Shown here: piece after piece, positions 11,741 through 22,480 of the stretch | How the letters are laid out: the number at the start of each line of letters is the position of its first letter | How positions within the stretch are numbered: the stretch's first letter is position 1 | NCBI GenBank assembly: GCA_037157565.1 | Contig: JAZHRO010000003.1 | Span: 73,348,501 to 73,412,500, forward strand | Length of the DNA: 64,000 nt | Reading direction: 5' to 3' | Source: Thalassia testudinum | Taxonomy: Eukaryota > Streptophyta > Magnoliopsida > Alismatales > Hydrocharitaceae | Notes under the pieces: model-generated | Databases searched by the model: none | Seen by the model: the letters and a program-made list of their open reading frames with translations, nothing else | What the model was told of the DNA's origin: nothing | Made by a program: the position numbers and the translations under genes

Positions 11741-12358
11741 TTTTACCGACATCCTAGACGTTGGTAAAGCCCCTACTTAATTTAGAAACCCCTTCTTCCT
11801 ATAAAAACCCCCTCCAACTACCCATGTAAAGGCATTGAATACACTTGCAACTCTTCTACCCCACTCATAGCTTCCCTTAGCACACTTTGTACTCACCGGA
11901 GTTGATGAGCTGCCGACAGAGCCCTCCACCACCGCATGGCCGCCTCGCCTTATCCCCTCTATCTCTCCCTTTACTCTAGCTTTACTTTACTTTTGTTTAA
12001 GCATTTAGCTATTGTTGTATCTGTAAAATTTAAGTTGCATGTTAAATGATGTCATTTCCTATATAGCGATTGTCTCTCACTTTTTACTAGGTTTTTCTTA
12101 TCTTGATTTGCACGAATGCTGTGATCATAAGACTTTAACCCTACACTCTCTCTCTTTCTCTCTTACTCCCTTTTCTCTCCTGCATTTTCTCATGTGCAAG
12201 AAAAACCCATCATTTCCGTGACAAGTGACAGCAAAAGCCAATTTCACTCCTCCTTGTGTTTGACACTCGGACTCACATCCATTTCTACATTTAAAATCGA
12301 TGTTGCGAATGCGAGGTACAATGACCTATTTAGACAAACTCGTCCTGCTCACGTCAGT
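11741..12358 (+). repeat. Inverted duplicate of C-type LTR end
   Basis: This 618-bp block is the last part of a C-type LTR in plus orientation, ending GCTCACGTCA. It includes TATAAAAA (11800-11807), a pyrimidine-rich leader and the GACACTCGGACTCAC block. It lies head to head with the minus-strand C LTR at 12359, forming a long imperfect palindrome (arms about 90% identical by eye). It joins F pol with a few bases of T microhomology. Confidence 0.8.
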
Positions 12359-13903
12359 CGTTGTAGCTCACATTCGCAACGTCCATTTTAAATGTATAAA
12401 TGGATGTGAGTCTAACTATCGAATACATGGAGGCGTGAAATTAACATTTTCTGTCACTTAGTTGTCACAGAAATGGTGGGTTTTACTTACGCACGAGAAA
12501 ATGCAAGACAGAAATGAGAGTAAGGGAGAGATAGAGAGAGAGTAGGGTAAGAGTCTTTTGATCACAGCATTCATGCAAATCAAGATAAGAAAAACATGGT
12601 AAAAAGAGAGAGACAATGGCTATATAAGAAATGACATCATTTAACATGCAACTTGAGTTTTATAGATACAGCAATAGCTAAATGCTTTAAAAAAAGTAAA
12701 GTAAAGCTAGAGTAAAGGGAGAGAGAGGGGAGAAGGTGAGGTGGCCACAGGGGTGGAGGAGGGCTCTGTCGGTGGCTCGTCAACTCCAACGAGAACAAAG
12801 TGTGCTAAGGGAAGCTAGGAGTGGGGTAGAAGAGTTGCAAGTGTATTGAATACCTTTACAGGGATAGTTGGAGGGGGTTTTTATAGGAAGAAGGGGTTTC
12901 TAAATTAAATAGGGGCTTTAGTAATGTCCAAGATGTCGTTAAAATCGCCCTAGAAATGTCGGTGAAGGCCCCAGCCTACCGGTCTTCCATGTGCACCTGT
13001 TCTTCCTCCCACGCGATCCGTGTGCACACCATGAGGGTCGTCCGATCAAAGATCGGACAGCCGATATTGCGCGTGGAGTGCACTTCCAGATCTCTTGCTG
13101 AGACACGAGCGGCCGATCGCTTGCATCTGCGGGTACCACGTAGCGCTATCTCCGCTATCTACTTACTCATCGATGGTCCAATTTCTCTAACACATGCCTT
13201 CGCGTCGGATTTGATACACAATGCGGTTCGATCCTACATCGGATGCACAGGGAAGGAGAGTCGAGCACTACGCTGCGTTCCACAGATGGTCGCGAAGAAG
13301 AATTTGGGCTCGGTTGTTGCCGATCGTTGGATGAAGATCCAACGATCGGATCTTTGTGCTGGGTCTCGATGATGGTAGAGGGCGAGGGTGATGCGTGGCT
13401 CTTAGCCATCTAATCAAAGATTGGACGACTTAGAGCGTCTCTCCCTGGTGCTATGTGGTGAAGGTGTACTGCGGGAACCGTTCTCGGCCATCTGATCGAA
13501 GATCGTACGGCTGAGATTCATCCTGCAGATGATGCAGGAAGCAAAGCAGTGGCTTGTATGCGCTAATCTCATGCCATGTGGTAGCTTTGTGGCCATTGAT
13601 CATCATATCAACATTCAAAAATTCTTGGGCTAGTTGCGGGAGCTCCGGATGTCGGATTTGGTCGATTTTGAGTCCATCGGACTCTGTTCGTCGTTCTAAA
13701 TCCATCCTTGTGGTTCGATCACTCATCTGAGGCCTATTTTGACATGAACTTGTACAAATGTCCATTAACATTGACTTATAAGCAATCTCAATGTGCATTG
13801 CATGTAATGCTCCCATGCCCCTTTATGATGTGTTATTTGTGAATGTTATCCTTAAGATAAACCCTGATTGATAGAATTATCACCACAAAATGTAGAGTTA
13901 TCA
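12359..13903 (-). repeat. 3' LTR of element C, end-truncated
   Basis: This 1545-bp LTR matches the 5' LTR at 60630-62215 but lacks its last 31 bases (on the left as given), where the inverted arm is attached. In sense it starts TGATAACTCTACATTTTG. It has TATAAAAA at 12878-12884 (minus). A perfect palindrome lies at 13321-13348: 12-base arms CGATCGTTGGAT around GAAG. Confidence 0.9.
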
Positions 13904-13914
13904 TACCCCCATGC
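13904..13914 (-). other. Polypurine tract of C
   Basis: On the minus strand GCATGGGGGTA precedes the LTR start TGATAAC, as in A and B. Confidence 0.75.
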
Positions 13915-15228
13915 TCATTGATTGCTAGTCCCTAACAAGGTTCATCATAGCCATTATTCCCAGTTAAACTTCAGGAATTGATTACTTAGACAATTTGTTA
14001 CTTCTCAATCAGAGGAAATATACTAAGAGCCTGATCTACAAAGACTAAACAATGCCTGGTGCCTGCCAAAATATGAATTGCCCGAATCCTTACTTTAAGG
14101 GGTACATATATATGTTTTCTTTTTCATCTCTTACCTTTTTTTTTTTTGGACTTTTGGAGTTGAGAGTGTGTCGGTAACTTTTTACAGCTACCCAACCCAC
14201 CAAAAACTCGAAAAGGACTCTAAGTGCTCAGCATGTTGGTGTGAAGATCGTGATAGACTCACTCAATTGTAATTCAGACAGACTTCAAGTTTCTATGCCC
14301 CTAGGTGACCGAAAAAGGAAGTGTTTGCCCAAAGGTGTATTTATCCAATCGGTATCTTTCACCCTACTTTTATTTTATTTGGGGTCAACACAAGGGTGTT
14401 TGCTATGTATATCTCCCTGGATTGCTCTTCTTCCCCGCTTCTTCCTTAAGTGTTCTAGATCTTTTTGTGCATTTAGTGAGCTGGACTCTAGGCAATCGCC
14501 CAATGGGCTATTACCCATGACCACTTGCCAGCCATGCTCATGTGGTGAAGTGCGGCTTATTTCGTTCTTTCTCTTCTTTCCCCTTTTTTTTTTTAGTAGG
14601 TGGCTTCCTTGATCTCAAATTTACCTAAAGGCAATAATTGAGAAAAAAAAGTGGTCCTATGGCTGGGCTTTGGACAATCGACCGATGGGCTATTACCCAC
14701 GACAACATGCTAGCCATACCACCCTAGAAGGTTCATTAGCTACCCAATTTCTACCAAAATCTCTAAGCCGTGAGTCAGTGCAACAATGTATGCAGATGCT
14801 TAGACTAAAAGTCCCTCCAAGTTAGAGGGTGGGTTGATAAGTTCTATACTTATCACCCTATTTTATTGATGAATTGAAATAAAGTAAGGTTGCGAGGATT
14901 CGAGGCCAAATCCATATTTTAGCAAACACCATGGCTGATTGAGCCAGAAGGCCTGAAAAGTCTAAGTGTTCAGGTTCTTTTTGTATTATTTCTCACTATT
15001 GACAAGTTCCTAATGCCTAAGTTTTATTTCCTAAATTCATCATTTTTTTTATTTTCTAATATTTAGACAGATAAAATGGACTCAAAACAGGCAAATTATC
15101 ATCCCCTATGCTTAAGTTGGGTAATGTCCTCATTGGAAAATAAATGGATGCAAAAAGGGTTCAGAAAGAAGTCACCTGAGTGATGCCGTGTATCTGATCA
15201 GTCTGAATCTTCTAGGTTGCCTCCTAGG
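13915..15228 (-). other. Element C 3' untranslated region (main part)
   Basis: Non-coding. Two copies of the 60-base unit (about 14478-14540 and 14663-14721) flank a purine tract (CT-rich as given, 14550-14595). The internal polypurine-like site lies near 15105-15118. D inserted inside the conserved GGGAGGCAACC block. The rest of this region is at 32327-32367. Confidence 0.75.
15224..15228. repeat. D target-site duplication, left
   Basis: CTAGG, identical to 32322-32326; both lie in the C block after pol. Confidence 0.9.
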
Positions 15229-17320
15229 TGTTGAGAGATCGTAGATCGCATTTTTTATAAAAGAATCGTAGTATAGTTGCAAAATACAATCCAATAAAGA
15301 TATTGTTTTGAAAATAATGAGACTTTGAGTCCCGGTCGTTCGTCTCTAGGAGGCATTGTTTTTGTTTTTGAAATCGAGCTTAAAGTCGCTCTACTTTATT
15401 TAAACGACATGCTGGTGCGTAATATATAGGCGGTTAAAGAATAGGCACTTAAATCACGCAAATATGATAATCATTTAGCTCAAGGTAATTTCAAACACAT
15501 AAGAGATATATATATATATAAAATGAAATTTCATTCATCGTGGGAGAGTTGTTCCACAAGGAAATCTATAGAAAAGCTTATACATGAATGCTTAAAATTA
15601 AATCTAACTACCAGAAAACGATTGCATACAAGAATCAACGGGGGGATTTCGCATGCATTATTAGGGGAGAAGTAAGACTACTCTACTAAGCAGTAAATGA
15701 AAGCAATAAAAATTATGAAGAGCATGATCTAAAGCTAGAAGAATAGAGGGCATTCAGGGGTGGTCCCCGAAGGCCATGGAGTGGTCGAGAAGAGAATGAG
15801 GGGCAGCCAATGTAGCTTAGGCCGACCCTTGGAGAGAACTAGGGTTGATCCAGCATCCCAGCATGGTGTCCTCCATGGTGGTGGTAGTGAGCTCATGGAG
15901 GTGGAGTGAGTGGCTAAGTGGAGGTGGCGTGAATGGCACCAATGGAAAGCAATTGCCAAGGGAGTGAATGGGTGCTAATGGCCACCAATGGGGTCTTTTT
16001 ATAGACCCAATGGAAGCTCTCTAGAGAATTATGGAATTCTCTAGAGAGGCCTATCGTGGGAGCTCGTGGGAGAGAGAGAGAGAGAGGGTGGATGGTGGTT
16101 TTTAGATCCACCAAATGTGGATCTAAAAATTGAATGGCTCTTGGTTGCTATTTTTGGCAACCAAGGCAACCACACATGGTAGAGAGTTCTAGAGAACTCA
16201 AGGCTAGATATTTTCTTGTGGATGGTGTGTGTGGGTGTGTGTGGGTCAAAACCTAGGTGGCTAGGTTGATTAGGTTGGGTTCTAGTGGGTTTAGGTCAAG
16301 GTATGGCTCAAATTAGGGTTATAAACCCTAATTCACTAAGGTAAAGTGCAATTAAACTTAATAAAAGTTTAATTCGGTGTGTGGAAACTTAATTGAGAGT
16401 AAAACAACTCAATTAATTAAGGTCTAGGTCAATTGGACTCTCACTGAGTCTAATTGGATAGTGTGTGCTGAGATCAGGGCTCAATTGGACTCAATGAGTC
16501 CAATTGAATAGGCTGATGGAATTGACTAAGATCCAAGTCAATTAGGTTTAGTGAGGACCTAATTAGGTCCTTAGGGAGGTCTAGAGGTGATGTACTAGGG
16601 TTATGGCACCTTAATTTTGGTTCCTATGGGGTTGGAATTGGGTTTAGGGACCTAGAGATCCAAGATCAAGGCTGAAATCTAAGAAAGGAATTGGAGAGCA
16701 GTATCAGACGTCTAATTATAGAATCAGACATCTTTCACGTTCTATTTTGGGTATTCTGCAGAAATTGGATGCCTGACAAAGTGTCTGGACGTCCAAAACA
16801 CTGCAGAAGTGGGTTTGAAGTGTGCGGGAGTTGGCTAGGGGTCCTGGATGTCTTAAAACTTATCTGGACGTCCAGAGAAGGGTTGCAACTAGGGTTTTAG
16901 GGCTTCCTTGGTTCTTGTGACCTAATCTAAGGGTGGCTAAGGCTTGGGGAAGTCTCTAGGCTATCCTAGGGCTAGGATGGACCTAAGGTCTTCACATTTT
17001 ACTACTTTATTCATTCCTAATAGAATAGAAAACCTTTAACCCCCTTACATTATTATTCCTACATCTAAACTAGGCCTTCTACTCCCGCTCTGCTACAACT
17101 TCCGTTATTCCTGATCTAGCTTCAGATCCAGCTCCAGATCAGCTTATTCCCTGGAATCGATATAATGCACTTAATCAGTACATTATAACATTATCTTATG
17201 CATAGCTAAAGGAAAGCAGTAAAGATGCAGATAATGCGTATGCATGCATGAATAACCCTAACTTATGCTAAGTCCTAGCTTAATCTAGGCCAATTAAGAC
17301 CTATGATTGCTGCGTAATCA
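15229..17320 (-). repeat. 3' LTR of element D
   Basis: 2092 bp, TGATTACGCAGC to CTCAACA in sense. TATAAAAAG lies at 15995-16003 (minus). Three GACGTC sites remain (16707, 16787, 16867). A deletion of about 65 bases relative to the 5' LTR, near 16733, removed one further site. Confidence 0.92.
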
Positions 17321-17332
17321 TACCCCGATGCC
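17321..17332 (-). other. Polypurine tract of D
   Basis: GGCATCGGGGTA in sense, directly before the LTR start TGATTACG. Confidence 0.7.
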
Positions 17333-19339
17333 TAAATCTTGCTAGTCCCTAGTAAATGCAAGACTAAATTATTTACAGCAAGGGTCCCTAAGGGACTGGT
17401 TATTTTATCAAGTGTTTTCATAGAGATTTTTCTCCTTTTTGTTTTCATCCTATGCTCTAGAAATCCAGACAATCGTGAAGGTGCAGCTATGTAGCTTTTG
17501 CAACGGATTCGAGTGAAAACTAATACACCTCTAAAGCCTGTACTTGACCCCTAATAAAAATTCTAGCGGGATAGGCGGATTTCTTCCCTCAGGGTATTCA
17601 AGATATTCTATGAATTTCACCCCGGCTTTGGGCTTAGGTAGAGAATCTTTGAGGGAAAGGATTATATATTTGGTGGCTCATTCTCATTTGGTGCTACATA
17701 GCGATTAGTACTACAGAATCCAGATTCCCGACTTACTAAGTAACTCAACTCAGAGAAAGACGAGAAAAACTATGCTCCCTTTTGATTCCTTTGTATTCAT
17801 TCTCTCTTACTCTTTTTCTTTCTTTTTCTTAGAGCTCACAACCTCACCAGATTCACACATATGATCTATATTTGGTGGTCTCACTAGGCATTAACACTTT
17901 AATTCAGTTCTCATAACCCTAACACTAAGTCGTGATTCCTCAGCTAGTATTCGGGCGATCAGAAACCCAAGAAAAATAGGTTAAGGCCATATTTGGTGGA
18001 GCTCAATTTTATTTGGTGGTATTGCCTCGATAAACACTAAATATTCATTCTTTTCTTCTTTTTTCTTCTTTTTCTTTTTTGTTTTTTCAATTTTTCATTC
18101 TTTTCGTCATTCTTTTTCTTTTCCTTTTTCTCATTTTATTTTTATTTTTATTTTTATTTTTTTTCAGCATAACACAACTGTCATACATCCATGAACTTTA
18201 TTAAGGAGGCATTATTGGGGAATGGTTGTACTCAAGAGACATTGGGTGGGTTATTTGGTGGAAGTGCCTACTCGGCACTGGCAGAGACGGATAGGATGGT
18301 GTATTTATGACCTTGACATCAATACTCTCCTTCAGTCGAGGATTCCGTAAAGAATGGTCATAACCATCCACCTTAGCCCTAGTTTTATGAAAACTTGCTC
18401 TCCGCATATTTGCCTTATTCGGTGGCTCTCACAATTTCGCACAAAAATGTATACGCGGGAACCGAGAGCGAAAACTATGTCTAATCTCAGAGTATCATCA
18501 CCTAATTATCTAGGATTCCAGATTCCTTGCACTAATATTAGAGCACTAGTATACTCTACTCTCACACTATTTGGTGGATTTTTGGAGGAAAACCTGCCTG
18601 ACTCCTAAAACATTGTCCAAGGGTTCATAAAAAGAAGCACTAGTTCTTCTCGACAGATTGAAGACGTTTATCAGCCTTCACCATGAATCCATTGCAAATT
18701 CTACATGTGTGTGAAAAGTTGTACTGGATTCCAGATTATAGGAATCAACTAAAGGATAAAAATCCCTAAAGCATTCTCTTAATGAAATAATCTTATTCAT
18801 GAATGCAATATGTATATATGTTATAGACATGTAACCTCGTATAATTTGTACTTCGTGAATTTCCCGTATTGGGTTACAATCAGCTTGACCCTAAATTTAG
18901 AACAAAAGGTGAGTGGGTGAGTCGGAATTGGTTGTTGCGAATGATTTCTAGCTCCAATGCGAGCATTGGAGGTGGAGTCGATTGTTCTTTTATTTAAGGT
19001 CCGAAAGTACGTTTTGCATGTAGCTCCGAGGTTTTCCTAAATGTTGGAACAAAATTTTTTTTCAGTTTTTCTGTATCTACCCCCCCCCCCATGCCTAAGT
19101 TCTTGCATGTCCTCATGCATGAATATAAAAGAAAATAAATTCGACAGAGGATGAGTGGGTAGAAGTCACCTGGAATTGCTCCTGAAATTATATTCAGCAC
19201 CAGCCAACTTGTGAACATGCAATATACAAAGGAAATATGCTAATGGAAAAATATGCTATGTATAAAAATGGTTATCTATTGATAATGGTGGAATGGTATT
19301 TATATGTGCTGAGTTTAATGCCTCCAGCTGGGCGAGCAC
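17333..19339 (-). other. Element D 3' untranslated region
   Basis: Non-coding and collinear with the F 3' region. TTTGGTGG as given recurs at 17669, 17871, 17992, 18012, 18254 and 18570, with TTCGGTGG at 18418. A long CT-rich tract lies at 17800-18170. The internal polypurine-like site is a run of C at 19080-19090 followed by ATGCCTAAG and CATGTCCTCATG. GTGCTGAGTTTAATGCC lies at 19307-19323. Confidence 0.75.
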
Positions 19340-19552
19340 TCAATCAGATGTATCAATTCTTGCATAGGAGCCGGTCAAAATTAAGAGAAAGATGTGCTCG
19401 TATGCTCCTAGAATCAGTGGTCCAGAGATGCGGACCAGCTGATTATGCACCCCTACTCCAAAAGGTCGAGCTATAAGAAAGTGTGGAGTGGTGGTGGAGA
19501 ATAGAGGATAAACAGAGGGGGGATCATGATGTTGATTTAGCTGATTTATCAT
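19340..19552 (-). CDS. Element D ORF2, small protein of unknown function
   Basis: A 70-residue frame begins with ATG at 19552, 24 bases after the ORF1 stop, and ends just before the conserved 3' block. I do not recognise a known domain. Residues 31-46 read F-G-V-G-V-H-N-Q-L-V-R-I-S-G-P-L and are followed by a hydrophobic stretch (I-F-L-L-I-L-T) that could be a short membrane or core strand. Element H has a matching frame at 23873-23986: 17 of 35 residues are identical, and most conserved residues (G, V, G, H, L, P) use different synonymous codons. That pattern suggests past selection on a protein. The ATG is the first in frame; a longer start at a non-ATG codon is possible. Confidence 0.55.
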   Translation of the reverse strand: MINQLNQHHDPPSVYPLFSTTTPHFLIARPFGVGVHNQLVRISGPLILGAYEHIFLLILTGSYARIDTSD

Positions 19553-19576
19553 GTCCCACAATTCAGCAGGAAGTCG

Positions 19577-20791
19577 CTAAGGGAGTAGATCAAAATGTAT
19601 CTCAGAGCCAGAATCTGAGTCATAGGGGTCCTCATAATGATAATTGGCATCAAAGATCATGCCCGCTCCAGGCTCTGGGTCATATGGGGGTATACATGAA
19701 AGTAGAAGATCTGTGGGGAGGTCACTGAAATCCTTGTCAGAAATTACTTCGTCCTCATCAGTACTCATCTCTGATTCATCAGAGCCTGTCTCTTCAGGCT
19801 CAAGGTCGAGCCATTGCCTAGGATGGTAGGTGTGTCCCCAGCTCATTCTGCTCGAAGCTTCACCCTCATATGCATTGGACTCCTCAGTAATTCCTACCTC
19901 AAGTAGCATATTTATTTGTTTGTTCGAGTTATCCATAGCTACTTCTGGTTTTCGGATGTTAGGATCAAGGATGGAAAGTGTCATCTTAGAATCTCTAATA
20001 TCCGAATTAGGGATGTAGGTGGAAGAAGAAGAGTGCAGATCAGAAGATGTTGGCTCTAGCACAGGTTCACCTACAATGGGAAGTGGTCTAGATTGATCAG
20101 TACTGTCGCATGTAATGTTTGCCTCAAGATCCATATCCTCAATTGGATCTACTTCCCTTATCTCGATCGGGTTATCTAACCCAAAAGGTGTCTCCCAGGA
20201 TTCAGGATAATCTGAATGCGGCTTAGTCCTGGAGATATCAGTCCTTTCCTCCTCAATTTCTGATGAACCCATTAGGCATACTTCCTGCTCCTGTCTCATA
20301 TCCATGCTAGATTCTTTTTCCCTTGAGTGATCTTCGGGCATCTGCTCCGGACAATCTTCTGTGTGTTCTTTCAGCATAGTTGTTTCAGATTCTATGAGGT
20401 CTTCAATTCTATTTTCCAGTTGATATCTCAAAAGAAAAAGTTCTTGAGTTTCCCGATTTTGTCCAATTCGCCTTGTTATCTCTGCTGTTTCCTGAAGGAG
20501 CTCCATTACGGCTTGTTGATGTGGAATCTGGCTTTGTCTTTGGTACGGCTCAATGATAGCCTGGATTTTACGTAGATAGGATGCGGCCTTTTCCTTAGCG
20601 CTCGCTATAGCTCTCTGTATTCTATAATGTGGCCGCATATGCATCGGTAGCTCCGCAGGGGTTCCAGGGGGTGAATCAGGTCGACCCATGTTCCATGGGT
20701 GAGAAGCAGGAGTATGAAATCCATATCCTGGGTTATAAGATGCGATCCTTTGAGGGACCAACTGGTATGGGTCATAATATCCAGGGTTAGG
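19577..20791 (-). pseudogene. Element D ORF1, main part (acidic, unknown)
   Basis: This is a 405-codon open frame in the position gag-pol should occupy. With the first five codons at 28299-28313 it would make a 409-residue protein with no internal stop. It has three visible parts: a Tyr/Pro-rich start with two N-P-G-Y units (to about residue 60); a helical, charged middle (about 60-147) of coiled-coil character; and a long Asp/Glu/Ser-rich tail to the end (E-I-H-F-D-L-L-P). No zinc knuckle, protease, RT or integrase motif is seen. H ORF1 has the same three-part plan and a weakly similar tail. It is broken only by the H insertion. Function is unknown; a structural, Gag-like or RNA-binding role is a guess. 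Confidence 0.7.
20787..20791. repeat. H target-site duplication, left
   Basis: TTAGG, identical to 28294-28298. Confidence 0.9.
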
Positions 20792-22469
20792 TGTTGAAAC
20801 ATTTTGCGAACGCTACGCTTACGTGTTTGGTTTCAGAAAATCTGTCGTTGTAGTTCGAAAGCGAAGAATTCGTGTTCAACAAATAAAATTTATACCGAAA
20901 AGAATTCCGGGTCGAACACAGGGAAGCTACGTTGATCTATATTCGCAATTATATTTTTTTAGGATTTCTTATAAGCAAGGCGATATAATTACAATGGAGC
21001 TATCAGACTAAAAGAAAGAGAGAGAGAGAGAGAAAGAGAACATGCATTCAATATTCCAATTGTTTATATAATCAAACTAAATAAAAGTTACACTAGAAAG
21101 CGGAAAATCAATTACACTATTAAGCAGGAAAATTCTACACTAGAAAGGCTGTAAATAAGAATGGGAGAGAGAAGTTATCCTCCTCGATGATTGCTTGGAG
21201 GACGAGTCGGACGGGACGACGCCTGGACGAAGGAGAACGAAGCTGGACGAAGGAGTACGAAGCAGAAGAACGGGAACGAGGCAGCATGCCGTCGTTGTCG
21301 CGGGATCCACTTCCGAAGGGGAACGAAAATTGGACTTTATCTCACGAGAAGCATCCCGAGTGTGGGACAAGCTTCTCTTGAGCTTTGGAGGGGTAGAGAG
21401 GAGAAAGAAGGGATGACAATTTCGTATGGAGGGGGTCTCCTTTTATAGTTGCAAGGGGTGGGGGCAAAATGGACATTACAACTTCAAAATAATAAAAGAG
21501 GGGTCTTTAGTGACGGATAAATCCGTCACTAAAGCCCTCAATGTGGGCGTCGTGGCCAGCTTGCACGCGCCTCCTCTCCTACTCGTGCGCTCAATGGCTT
21601 GCGCACGTTCGCCGCTTTTCAGCCGTCCGATCGCGAGATTGGATGGCTTAAGATGCGTCTCTGCCCGCTGTATTGCGCGCCCGCCCACGCGTCTGATTGT
21701 GTGTCCGATTGTGTGTCCAATCGCGCGTTGACGCTATCCGGAGCACGCGGCCATCCGATCTCCATCTGATGCTCCACCCACACCCAATCGTCCGCGCCTG
21801 CCGCTCCTCGCCACGGCTCGAACCTATGCCCGGCGCTCGCGATAGCACGCTTGACCATTGCGCTATGGGGCGCGGATGGTCGAGCGGACGCTTTTAAGCG
21901 CAAGCGCCCACAGTCGTTGGATTAAGATCCAACGGCGAAGAGCGATTGGATGCAGGGCCTTCACAAGATGCAAGAGGCCGTTTGGGCGACTGAGATGGCA
22001 CCACGTGGCGCTATCTCGGCCGTCCATCTTCTGGAAGTTGTAGATGGTGACACGGATGTCGGATTGACTCAATTTTTGTGTCGTTGGGCTGCGATCGCCG
22101 ATCCGAATTCATCCGTGCAGTCGGATTTATCATCTGAAGTGCGGATTTACACCATCTTAGCCCTTAATCTTCTAGGCTTCCCGGGTCACTATCTGATGCT
22201 ACGGATGCCTGATTAGGGCGATCTTGGAGTCGTTGAACTCCAATCGTCGCCCTGATCACATCCATACGGTTGGATCTTTGATCCGAGGCCCCGATAAAGT
22301 GTTTGCCTTGTCCAAGCACATAAAAGGAGATAATTAACCTCCATTTTATTCAAACTACTCTAAGTGCAAGATGACGCATGTAATGCAATATTTATATCAT
22401 GAAATGCAATCCTATGCTTAAGAACATGCATAAATAGACATTTTAAGTAATGTAAATGTGTTTACATCA
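20792..22469 (-). repeat. 3' LTR of element H
   Basis: 1678 bp, TGATGTAAAC to TTTCAACA in sense. TATAAAAGG at 21439-21447 (minus). An A/B-box pair lies at 21815-21865. A palindrome, CGTTGGAT-TAAG-ATCCAACG, lies at 21915-21934. A CACGTG at 22002-22007 sits in a 26-base imperfect hairpin. Confidence 0.92.
21815..21865 (-). promoter_or_regulatory. tRNA-like A and B boxes in H 3' LTR
   Basis: In sense, TAGCGCAATGG (A box, 21865-21855) and GGTTCGAGCC (B box, 21824-21815), with starts 41 bases apart; GCGC/GCGT arms flank the A box. Same orientation as the element, as in A and B. Confidence 0.5.
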
Positions 22470-22480
22470 TACCCCGTGCC
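22470..22480 (-). other. Polypurine tract of H
   Basis: GGCACGGGGTA in sense, directly before the LTR start TGATGTAAAC. Confidence 0.7.
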
